DNA of 64,000 nt from the NCBI RefSeq assembly GCF_014805685.1, contig NC_060892.1, forward strand, positions 11,600,990 to 11,664,989, read 5' to 3'. This document shows, one piece after another, positions 26,901 to 37,910 of the stretch. This DNA is from Silurus meridionalis (taxonomy: Eukaryota; Chordata; Actinopteri; Siluriformes; Siluridae). The translations under genes and the position numbers were made by a program. Positions within the stretch are counted from its first letter, which is position 1, and every line of letters starts with the position of its first letter. The notes beneath the pieces are model-generated. The model was not told the origin of the DNA and did not search any database. It worked only from the letters and a program-made list of their open reading frames with translations.

Positions 26901-29824
26901 AGTCTCCGTGTGTGGTTACCTTTAGTGAGACTGTGCAGCAGAAAGTCCTAACTAAGGATCATGGGATACAGCCATCACAAAGCATGACCCCCCTGGTGCA
27001 TAAAATGCGAGTGCCGGAGGCGTTCTGCACTATCAATGGTTCAAAGCAACACTCTGAGAGGTCCGCTGTCCTTACAAATGCCAACAATCAGCTTGAAGAA
27101 AAGAAGAATGCCTCGGGCAACAAAAAGAAAGGAAAAATGGAAGACTCCCCACAAGGCATGTCTCTCAATCAGTCATATGATGTGGACACACCTTCGAGAC
27201 TGTGGTCCCAGTCAGGAAAACAGCTGACCCCAGAGCTGGGTGGGCAAGAAGGTGTGTCACGTGCCAAACGCAGACTGCAGATGAACGCTGTGGACGGAAA
27301 CACATCAGGCCAACAGAATGATGAGGAACAAGCTCAGTCCAGTACACCTAAAGGTGAGAGAAACTAGCTTGAAAACTTAAATATATAACTTATCAACCAT
27401 TTTTGAAGACTTTGTGCCACAAAATATATTTCTATAGCTGATGCTTGCACTAATTAACAGGTGAACTCATTATTTCTATAGTTTTCACTTGTATACTCTT
27501 TAGTTTTATTTGTTGCATTGGTGGTGTTTAACGCTACAGTGTGTAGGATTTATTTTGGTTAGAAACAATGGGAAAAATGTGAGTCATTGGTGGACTTAAA
27601 AAAAAAAAAAAAAAAAAAAAAAAATTGTGGGAGGAAAATAAAAAAAAAAGGTAAAACATGATGTTCTTGAGCTGCTCTGAGTCACGATGGCAGTCCTGTA
27701 ATTCAGTCAGAGATGTCTGGTTTGAATTGTTTTTTAAATGCGCACGTCATAAACCAGCTCAAATGTGTTCTACGTCATCGCTGAAACAAGTTAGCCCGAG
27801 ACTTTATATCCCCAGATCTTATACCCAGCACCTTGAAAATACAATAAAACCTAGGAACTTTGACATGTATAAGTAAATTGTAATAAGCTTCTAGCATAAT
27901 GGTTTAACTCTTTCCTAAACTGCAGGAAAGATTCTGTCTTTAAAACCATGATTTTTTTTTTTTTTTTTTACTTAATGCAATTTTTTTGTTCAAATCTCAT
28001 CGTTAAGTCAAATGGGGCATATTTTGTCGGACTGGCTTTATGATCCTTTTAAGAGGATAATTTTTGATAAAGCCCTTTGTTATAATGATGATTGTGAGAT
28101 CATAATCTTGTCTCACTTGCGATGCCTGTTAAGTACCCTGTGAGAAGTTGTGCTTTTGTGCAGTATAATGATTTTTGGCTTTAAGTGCTGCTGCGGTGAT
28201 TAGTTGATCTGTCTTGATTAGAATGAACCATTATTAAAGAAATGATTTATACTGAGAGCTTAAGCTTTATGTTATCAGCGATGCAGAGGGCAGTGCCGGA
28301 GCTACAGAGGGATGAGCATGATTTGCAGGTCAAAGCTCTGATCGGGGAACAGCAAATACAACAGCGTGAGCTGCTGCAGGTGAGAGATGCAACATATTAC
28401 ACTAGACAATTCAGTCTGTCCTGCATTACCACAAAATGCAGTGCAACAGGTTGCAGCACTGAACTAAGTAAAATAAGATTAAAATGGTCTAATAAGTATA
28501 TACTCTTTTTGTTATATGACTGGTTAGTGTGTTGTTTTTGGCACGTTTTCAACCAATTGGAATGTGACCAATCCAGTGTACAAAAAGTGTACATTTAAGT
28601 TTTCACTATTGAGTGAGGTTAAGGTTGGCTCTGTGCAGGCCACTCGTTTTCTTCCACTCCAAAACTGGCAAACCGTGTCGTAAAGAAGTGTACTTTATTC
28701 TCAGGGACATCATACTAGAGCAGGTGTAAGCCCTTTATTTCAAGTGAAGGAAAATCATAATGCTACATGCTACATAATGCTACATATGGGTGTAATAGTT
28801 AGTTGTCCACATACTTTTGGCCATATAGTGTATCGAAAGTTTTACAGTGTTTTTGCCTTAATATTAAATCCACAGTAAAATGAATAACACTGATTATCCT
28901 GCTATGTTGGCACTTGTCACGTTGTGGGATATTTTAGGCAGGAACTGAAGTCAGTTGCTCAGTCAGTTCTCAAAGTGTGTTAAAAGGTGGAAAATGCATG
29001 TGTGAGGATCTGAGTGTTTGTGACAAAGACTATGTTGTGATGGGATGATGACTGGTCAGAGCATCTCTAAAACAACGACAGGTCTTTTGTATCTTGTGGT
29101 CTGACTTTTTCTTTTATATAGTTTGTGTATGTCACTTACTGGACAAGGATTCATTCTGGGAATAAGGCAATCTGACTATAAGAATAGTTTATTTTGCCAA
29201 TGTTTTGTTTAGACCTTTTATGGCATTTATGTGGCTATTGCTTTGACATGTACTATGCACCCACACATTGGTGCAGATTAAGTACCCCCCTTCATGGCAA
29301 TAGAATTCCCTAATGTCACCCCACAAGAATTGTTCAGGAATGGTTTGAGGAACACGACAAAGGTTCCAACGTGCTGCCTTGTCCCCCGGTTTCCTCAGAT
29401 CTCAATCCGATCCAAGAATCTGGGGGAGGTGCTAGATAAAAAGGTCTAATCTGGGAAGGTCTCACCTTGTGACTTACAGGATTTAAAGGATGGTAACATC
29501 GTTGTTCTAGATACCACAGCACACATTTAGAGGTCTTGTGGAATCTGTGCCTCAACAGGTCAGTTATTTTGGGGGCACAAGGGGGAGCTAGACAGCATTA
29601 GGCAGGTCGTTTTAATTTTATGGCTGTAAAGGGTGTATAGCAGTACAACGGTATTAAAAGCCATAAAAATACAGAATCTGTGTTATTCAAGGACTCTCAA
29701 TTTGGCTTCTGTTTCTCCTTCAGAGTGCTCTGTAGGCTGTGTCCTTGTACATTAATTACATGCAGTAATTTATGCATCTAACAGGCCTGTAATGAACTTG
29801 GGCGGTTTTTGTAATGAATCCTGG

Positions 29825-29871
<47 letters not shown>

Positions 29872-31457
29872 GCACGCGCTGTGGGTGTGTCAGGTCAGAG
29901 AGGAGAAACCCAGCCCCCCAGCCTTGTTGTGGGAATTGACACGATCATTTTGAAAATGAGACGATCATTTTGTTTAATTGATGATCGTCTGAGCTTAAGT
30001 GCTGATGCCTCAGTGCCCTGTTGCTCATGTCTTCAGTAGGGTGTCTTAGATGCCACCTCTGTTCCCTGTTAATATTTTTGTTACTGTCCTTCATTTACCC
30101 CATTTCATTTCAATACATTCCCTTATTTTCTCCCTTTGGACTCTTTTTGGTCATACCTTCCTCTCATCCATTATTTCTCATAGCCTCTTTTAGCCTTTTG
30201 TCTGTCTATTCATCCATTTCTCCCCCCTTTCTCTTTTTCAGTCTCTGGCGATGAGGTACCAGTTTCTTTGGAGCGTGTCCTTCCCATGTCCCAGCTCAGG
30301 ATCACGTCTGGAGGACATGACAACCTCCTGTCTTTCCTCCTCCCCTGTTTCTGTGGGGCTGGGCTCTTCTTCCCATGCACACGAGCTCGCTCCATCTGAA
30401 CTGAGTGCTCTGTCGGACTCAATGCACATTTCACAGGTGCCTTCCGCTGCATTGACAATAATGTATAAACTAATTCACAACAAAGGTTAACACTAGTAAT
30501 GTTGATTAGGATAAATTGTTGTTGTGTTGCTGTTACATTTATTTGTCATTCTCTTTTGTTTTAATGGCTTGTGTTATGTTACTGTGCTCTATTAGTACCT
30601 TCTTCCTCTGTGCCATCGCCCCCTGGTGGCAGCAGCTGTGAAAGGCTACCTGACTCGCAGGCTTCTTCGTACAGAGAGAGTAGCTCAACTCATCAGAACC
30701 ATCAAGGTGACGGATTCATATTCATCTTTTCATATCCTCTTTTATAATATTTCTTTCTTTGACCATTCTTTCATTTTAATGGCATTTTTTTCCCCCCTAA
30801 AATTATTTGAACAAATATCCAAGAATGTCTTTTTGTAATAGGCCATTAAATCCTGATGATAATAAATAGACACTTAAACCAGCACGAACGGCATCTTCTC
30901 AGTGGAACTGTGCTAAAAATAGTCTCACAGATATAACACATACTGAGCCTGTATTTGTCCACCCTCTCAGAATTACATGAGCTGTACAAAGTGTTCTGAC
31001 TAAAATTGCTCACAGAATAAAACATGATACTGACGTTATCAAATCACGTAAAATTATTTCAACATTTTTACAAGTATCATGCTTGCGGTGTTCTCCATTT
31101 AGCAAATATCTGGGGTTTTTCAGTTCTATTAAGAAAAAGTGAAAGATACAGGGATTGTGTCACTGTAATAGAGAGAATTTTGTGCTATCACACTCATTAT
31201 CTTTACAATCTTTTTGAGTCACATACACTGGTCACTGAACTCTTACGTCATTAGTTTCTGGGGCTAATTCTCACACACAGGACACTCAGCTGTTCCTCCA
31301 GGGCTTTCAGCCTCCCACACCAGGCCGAGAACACTGCAGCAAACAGGACCGAGTCCTACAAGAGAGAGTCACACTACAGGTAAACCACACACTATGGTCA
31401 GTCTGGATCAATTCTTCATACACACACACACACTCACACACACACACATACATATAT

Positions 31458-31548
<91 letters not shown>

Positions 31549-33103
31549 CTTTAAAATATATGTGTACATTTTATGTAACCTGATATTAACATTAACAACA
31601 AGTAACAAGCAGTAGCACTTAATGTTACCACAATTACAAGAAGCTTGTCTGATTGTCTCATTAAAAAAGTCAAAATGGGAGAAAAATGTATGTGTCAAAA
31701 GTAAAGGTTAAAAAGTAAGGCTGGAAACTTTCCATGAAAATGTATTGGAATAAACTGGGAATTTTATCAAAAAAATTGCAGGTTAGCTTTTAACAGGAAA
31801 AAAAATCTTGGTTAAAATAACCAGACTGAATTTTAGTTAAATTTCTATCCTGCACATTCATTAATCACATGCACACAGCACACTGCAGGACTACTGAGGC
31901 CACACCCCCACATGTCCTGTATATTCCTCCATAACATAACATAAATCAATGTTTGAATCATACACACAAAATTATGCCAAAAAATGTCCACCATGGTGAT
32001 TATTCACGTAAATTACATAAAAATAAAATAACATTGTTTACAACTACCTTGTGCTGTGTGTAAGCTGTTGTGCAACCAAAATATACTAACAATTAAATTA
32101 CAGTAACATTTTTTTTTTTCAATTTATAGGCATGTCGACTTTATAACCAAACACAATGTTTATATTTATGCTTGTATGAGAGTTTATATAAATTTTCCAA
32201 AATGTCTAATTAATTTCCTAATTTCCCTTTGGTAATTTTCCAACCTGGAATATTTCCTAAATTCCTCAAATGAAGTTCTCATGGAAAGTTTCCGCCCCTT
32301 TGCAACCCTCATCAAAAGCAGCTTTAACATTACTTTTCTATTGTCGGCCAACAGTTTTAAAGAAACTTTGGTTTGGAATTTGTCATTTTTTAAATATATA
32401 TATCTCTTCTCCCTGTCTGTTACAGTTGCGGTCGGCGCGTTACGAGCTGTACGACCTCTTCACCATGTGTCCTGCAGAGCGCATGCAGATGATCAGCTGG
32501 GACCGACAGCGTATCAGAGAAAGAGAGTTCAGATCTAAGGTAATAATGTAATCATGATCTTTGCTTCATTCAGTCATGTGTGAGAACTGTTTTCAAACAG
32601 TGCAGTTTATATTACAATCTCTCCATCAGATGGCTTTGAGTCTGAACAACAGAATAAGTCTAAAAGACATCCATTTTAAATCACTCAATCAGTCTGATCA
32701 CTGGCTTTGCTCCTGTGTATTTTGCCATATTGATCCTGGAAGTGCGGGATGCCAATACCATCTGAAAGTGTCAAGCTGACAGCAACCCTCAGGGCTTTCG
32801 CAGCTATTGACTGTATGCCTGCTGGCATTTTATGAGGTTTTGATTTAGCTTTGTGTTTTTATACCTAAAATGTAATGATCATAGTAAATAATTTAATGCT
32901 TGTGTCATAGTCACTGTTATCATTTTGTGAGCTTGGTCAGAGAGTTGATTACAGTATGACATTAACAAGGCAAATCAGTACTATAATCTCCCAGCACAGT
33001 GTAGGCATCATCAGGATCAAACATTCATTTACAGTGTGTAATGTGTGGCAGAATAAAGTGATTCATACATATACAAATATTTTAAAAGGTGAAATATAAA
33101 AAC

Positions 33104-33137
<34 letters not shown>

Positions 33138-34096
33138 CACACACTTTTTTTTCTCATATAACTTATATCTGATAAAATAATTTTGTTGATTCTGGTTGAT
33201 GGTTGATTCCAAAGATGCCAGAACTCTATCAGTGAGCAGAGTTCTTACCAATGCCCCCCGATAAACTAATATAATCTACATTTTTAGATTGCAATTTAGA
33301 ATAAACATTTTTAGAACTTGTAAAGCCCAGTACAGGTTAAACGTATTATCAGGATCAGTCTTAGTCACACTGATGTCTAGAAACTCAGCACACCCAGTCT
33401 CTCTTAATCATTTAAAGAAAAGTGAACACTAAAGAAGTTTATGTAAAGACTGAACGCGACACTGTGTAAATGCGTTTCCTATTCCAGGAGAGTACGGCGC
33501 TGCAGGGCAAATTGAAAGGAAAGGGTTCTCTGTCTGCTGCTACAAGAAAAGCCCTGGAGAGAAAGAGGACAATAATGTGAGTGCTTTTACTGTAGACTTA
33601 CTGTTTTCATCATGTTTCAGCTATATAACTAAAAATTGAAGGTAATTAGTCTTTAAGTGTCTGATAGACGATCACTAGAATCTAGATTTCACACATGCAC
33701 TGTAATTTCTTTAACCGTATTTTCAAGCTTTGCTTAAATATCCAGAATCCTGATGGTGGAGAAACTCTGATCTAAGCGGTTTTTATCTCACAAAACAAAT
33801 TGTTTTTAAAGAAATCTGAAAGGACAGCACAGGGGACACTGGGCAAGAATCCGGTTTCAGCACTCAATAGACCAAATATAACAAGTTCTCATAAGTCTCC
33901 TTAGTTTTTCCAGGCCCTCAGGCCAATTTCTCCTGAGGAAATCTGATGTAACTTCTCTGCTGGTGTTGCTGTTGTCAGGTTACAGAAGAAAGCGGCAGAA
34001 AGGACAAAGCCGGCAGTGGGTGCAGAGGAAAGATGGACGTTTGTGCCAAACCCACGCAGAGTTCCAAAGAAGACTACTCCGTTACGGCGCAGGTGA
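23959..34096 (+). CDS. ccp110: centriolar coiled-coil protein of 110 kDa (CP110)
   Basis: CP110 caps the distal end of centrioles with CEP97, limits centriole length and blocks cilium formation until removed; it is a CDK-regulated, calmodulin-binding protein. Ten coding exons join in frame: 23959-24093, 25100-25225, 25319-27353, 28279-28379, 30242-30436, 30596-30706, 31281-31379, 32426-32539, 33488-33576, 33979-34096, giving 1,040 aa (human about 1,010). All introns are GT-AG. The N-terminus (ENYEDF...IRFHGLPILPPL) matches the CP110 start. Other family blocks are MSLQNLLKKSQEY near residue 328, LNQSYDV near 703, a KRRL cyclin-binding-like motif near 735, a short glutamine-rich coiled coil at 766-799, and the C-terminal VKGYLTRRLLRTE...LFTMCPAERM...LSAATRKALERK region. 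The start at 23959 has a good Kozak context (A at -3, G at +4); an in-frame ATG at 23941 is weaker. The C-terminus is shorter than human. Exon 3 carries two thirds of the protein. Confidence 0.95.
27598..27651. repeat. poly(A) tract in ccp110 intron
   Basis: A run of about 27 A followed by a short mixed piece and a second A run, in the intron after the large exon. It could be the tail of an old retroposon, but no body is recognisable. Confidence 0.8.
28790..29640 (+). mobile_element. decayed Tc1/mariner-like transposon relic
   Basis: Lies in the ccp110 intron between 28380 and 30241. At 29398-29412 a frame reads DLNPI, the block around the second catalytic aspartate of Tc1-type DDE transposases, preceded by EWFEEHDK-like codons near 29340 and followed by matches to the C-terminal part of the same repeat family. 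The frame is broken by indels and stops, so it is inactive. A 'tacttttggccatatagtgt' end-like sequence at about 28810-28830 is typical of related fish repeats. Borders are approximate. Confidence 0.65.
29825..29869. repeat. (CT)n microsatellite
   Basis: CT repeat with one GT interruption in a ccp110 intron. Confidence 0.95.
31421..31547. repeat. compound (CA)n-(TA)n microsatellite
   Basis: Short CA runs followed by about 80 bases of uninterrupted TA repeat, beginning about 40 bases after a ccp110 exon donor (31380). Confidence 0.97.
31720..32308. mobile_element. MITE-like element with inverted ends in ccp110 intron
   Basis: The left end reads 'ggctggaaactttccatgaa'; the right end read on the other strand contains 'gcggaaactttccatgagaa'. 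About 15 bases (GGAAACTTTCCATGA) match exactly in inverted orientation. The interior is AT-rich with repeated GGAATTT-type words and has no coding frame. The pattern resembles a common non-autonomous DNA element of fish; borders and superfamily are uncertain. Confidence 0.55.
33102..33128. repeat. (TG)n microsatellite
   Basis: TG repeat running into TA in a ccp110 intron. Confidence 0.9.
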
Positions 34097-34414
34097 AAAG
34101 CTTACACTTCTGCTGCACACCCAGACGCCAACACAGCATGGGGCCTTGCTAGAATATCACCATGTCATGTTTAATGACATGATGCCTTTATTTATTTATT
34201 CTTTTTTTTTTTTTTTTTAAGTTGGATGTCAAATTTTGGAAAAGTTTCCTATTTATTCATCTTGCCAAGTTTATTGTGAAATGTGGGAAAATACGGGAAA
34301 ATACACTTGCAAATTGACAGGCTGTTGTTAGGTAATGTTTTTTTTTTTTTATACTGTCAGCTGTATGTTGACTTGCTTCTTAACTTATTTTGTATTTGCA
34401 TCTGTCCACTTTCT

Positions 34415-34420
34415 AATAAA
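34415..34420 (+). terminator. ccp110: ccp110 polyadenylation signal
   Basis: AATAAA 319 bases after the ccp110 stop codon (34094-34096), with downstream T/GT-rich sequence. It is the first good signal after the stop. Confidence 0.7.
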
Positions 34421-34463
34421 CGACTGTTCTAACAAGTCCCTGTGCAGTTCTTGAAAATTAAAA

Positions 34464-34469
34464 TTTATT
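34464..34469 (-). terminator. trappc10: possible distal trappc10 polyadenylation signal
   Basis: AATAAA on the minus strand (TTTATT on plus). Use of it would give trappc10 a 2.4 kb 3' UTR ending about where ccp110 ends. A second minus-strand AATAAA at 34901-34906 is an alternative. Neither can be chosen from sequence alone. Confidence 0.35.
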
Positions 34470-36172
34470 TCTACAACCAATGACTGTACAAGAAAATAAA
34501 AATGTTCAGCCAAAAAAAAAAAAAACCACCACCACACCAAATATTTTTAAAACATATATTTTTTTATAATTGTATAATGCGTACATACTCTTCATTTAAA
34601 TAATTAATCTAAATACAATCTGTGGTGCTCAACTGATGGAATAATTTACAAACAGCTTGTGAAAATTTGACATTGTTGGCTGACCCACTGATTCACATGA
34701 TGTAATCCCACGGCCCATCTGCTGAAGTGGGAGACCAACAGGCTCCCATGTGTATGAAGTGTGCAAGAGTAATGGTGCTCAGATCAGCTTCCAGACCCTT
34801 CTGATCATTATGATGGGCGAAAGGAAGACTGATCAGTCACTCTTACAGTTTAACACGTGACCCCTGGTTTAATTCAATTCATCCGAGACAGAGGAAAAGA
34901 TTTATTCACAGAATAAATACTGTGCTAGCCATAAAAAATCGGAGGATCTGCAATGACGCACACGTACAAGTACGAGCAAAGACATGACAAGTCTGCTTCT
35001 TTTTTTTTTTTTTTTTTTAAATTCGTCCTAAACATTTGCTTACAGCAACAATACTTCACCCAGAAAGCACACAGCACAAACACAACCCCATTCAGCTGCT
35101 CATACACCCCCTCCTCCCACAATCACTAGCTGGTGATAATTATGTGACCTAGTCCGTGTTAGTACGCAATAAAATGTGTCCATCTTTTACTACGGCCTCA
35201 GGCCTGCAGCCGTCACAGGCCTTTCATTACCATTAATTCACAAAACAATAAGCAGCGTTCTAATAATCAGCTCCCTGCTCTGTCATCCTGTCAGAAATTC
35301 AAACAGTTATACAGTTATATTTTACTTTTATCCTCATTTCTTTTTTAACATTGATTTACCAACTTCCTGTGCAGAGAAATCTGAAATTCTAAATACTGGT
35401 TCTAATTGCTCAAGCCATTACAGGAGTGTTTCTCACACACAAACTATTGGACTGTCGTGTAAACAAAAGCTTAAAATGGCCATTGTGTCATCAGGAACCA
35501 TGTTGTAAAGTCTAGCATCAGGGGGAAACTCACTCCTGAATGGATTAAACATGGTGTGTAATACACCAGTGATGAAAAACGTCTCAAGCTGTAGCTTGAT
35601 TGTGCAAATAATTATATTGGATTGGCAAAGCGACAAACTGATTGATAAAAAACAAAGCTTTAGTACTATGTGCAAATCATCAATGATGAGTGTCTTTTGG
35701 TTGTAAAAACAGGAGGGCGTCCCGAAAAATACAATCATGCTAGCAAGCGAAAAGTCACTATTGTTCCTTCAGGTTTCTCTATTCCATCTGTTTTAAGAGT
35801 AGTGACAGGGGGCATCAGAGCAAATTTACTGGGTAATTTATTTCAGCTTGCTGCTCCACACTGCATCATAGCTAACTTGCTGTCTGCTGTGTTTTTCCCC
35901 GACTTTCAAACATGAATGCAGTGTAAAGAAAATAGTCTTGTTTCCTCTGAGGTGTCATGCTAATCCCTCCAAGGTAAGCAATGTTCATTTTTTAAATCTG
36001 GCGAACAGGGTTTCAAAACAAAACGGTACGGTGTTAGTGACTCGTGCTGGCATGGTCAGTTTCTTCTCTGAGCAGATCTGCTGCAGTGATCCATCTCACA
36101 GTAATACGGATATCTAACAGTACATAGAGGGCAAGGGGACTGCATTTCTGTTTAACAGGGCACGCGAGCGAG

Positions 36173-36174
<2 letters not shown>

Positions 36175-36208
<34 letters not shown>
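36175..36208. repeat. (CA)n microsatellite
   Basis: CA repeat of about 17 units. Confidence 0.95.
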
Positions 36209-36212
<4 letters not shown>

Positions 36213-36462
36213 ACATCAAGCTTGATGAAGCAGCCTAAACAAGCAGAGAGATCTGAAGCAGTAAATCAGCAGGACTTGTCGCATCCCTTTCTCATCTCCT
36301 CTGTCTGATGCCGTAATCATGTTTCTGAGCAAATACATGCATGTGAGCCCAGGGTCAGACACTGTAAACAGCAACAAAAATAATCAAATAAAATCTTGCA
36401 ATGCAGTCACGTGTATTTCCATTTTAATAACTGCAATACCTGCCAAAACTTTCACAGAGGTC

Positions 36463-36464
<2 letters not shown>

Positions 36465-36496
<32 letters not shown>

Positions 36497-36505
36497 TGTG
36501 TGTGT
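36465..36505. repeat. (TG)n microsatellite
   Basis: TG repeat with one GA interruption. Confidence 0.93.
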
Positions 36506-36907
36506 CTTTCTCAGCTAGTGTGACTCTTGTCACGGTAGTATTAAAGACTGCCCCAGCAGGAAGTTGAACTGGGAAGGCAGAAATGGATGATACTTAATCC
36601 ATGGCTGCCCTCGGAGTAGGAGAGAAAATGACAGGAGATTCTTCCCAGTTTTGCACATCTCTTTATAGATGAAAAAGCGATAAAGAAATGAGACAGAAAC
36701 CATTAGACAGTAGATGGATTCTCAGGCTCCAGCCTTTTGTTAGTGTATCTGTATTCAGGCCAGGCCAATGGCCATCGCCTGCCAACCGAGTCCAGAGATC
36801 GGGATGTGCCACTGCCCCACTTGTCCTCCCTTGTCCCCTGTCTCTTGTCCACTGAGATCACAGAAAGCAGGGTCCAGGACTAGGCGGGGGCAGGCCTTAC
36901 TTTGGTG

Positions 36908-37851
36908 TCATGTGACGTTGACCTCAAGCACATGGTCATCAGTGCTGGGGAGCACGAGAACCTGTTGCGTCTGGCTAGAGTTGAACACTTGTCCCGGGCT
37001 GAAGGGTTCGAGCCGGGGCATAGGAAGAGCCCTCTGTTGCTGCTCGTTACTGCCCACAGAGTGAATGCTTCCCCTGCTGCGCAGACTGGCCGTGTCTGCC
37101 TGCTCCTCCAGACCCTTATCGAGAAGTGAGAGGTTGTCATTCTCTAGGCACGAGTCTGGAAGGAAAGAAAATTAACATGAATAATAAAATACATACAGCA
37201 CAAGGGACCCTACTATTTAGGCATACTACGTGGCATACATTAAACGATTTGGGACACTGCCTGAACATTTACATTTACATTTGTGGCATTTAGCAGACGC
37301 CCTTATCCAGAGCTGAACACTCTGACTGTGTAACAAAGGACAAACACATTTGGCAAAAGTTTCTGCAAACGGATGCAATATCACAGTTCTTGCAGAGGGG
37401 GCAATATTCCAAAAATCGTACGTTCTGTAGTGTTTAAGTAAGAAATAAATCATGATAGGGCACGCTGTTAGAAGGAAAATAATATATTTTCTTAAAACAG
37501 TGGTTTTATTCATCTTGCACCTCGGTAATTCATCAACTACGTTCTGCTTATTGCGCCTCCTTATAAAAAGTGTCCAGTGAGGCTGAAAGAGTGTCTTCTA
37601 GACAGACAGAGAGTTAAAGAAAGACCTAGAAGAGAAACAGTGCAAGTGTGTTACCTGTGTCAGGCTGGCTTATAGGTTGTGCGCTGTGGGGCAGGTACTT
37701 GAACACTCTGATGCTGGGGAAGGGCAGCTTGCCTGCAAATAGAGGCATGACCTCCATCTGTACTTTGTGTGTTGCCATGGCAGCCACAGGCATGGACACT
37801 AACCCTGAACTCTTCCCACAGACAGCCCAGTTACTGCTGTTGTCCACCACT

Positions 37852-37910
<59 letters not shown>

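Larger units (their letters stand above)
34436..36907. other. ccp110-trappc10 convergent 3' region
   Basis: No coding exon is seen. Minus-strand reading from 36907 leftwards is probably the trappc10 3' UTR; the rest is spacer. The stretch contains a (CA)n at 36175 and a (TG)n at 36465 and otherwise no recognised element. Confidence 0.5.

Noticed and set aside
34093..34124. Possible extra ccp110 splice from a GTGAAA donor at 34093 to a CAG at 34124
   Set aside because: The intron would be only 32 bases, too short for a vertebrate intron, and reading through reaches an in-frame TGA at once, which fits a normal C-terminus.
36768..37140. Plus-strand open frames of 75-98 codons
   Set aside because: They lie antisense to the last trappc10 exon, whose minus-strand frame matches the TRAPPC10 C-terminus and ends at 36908.
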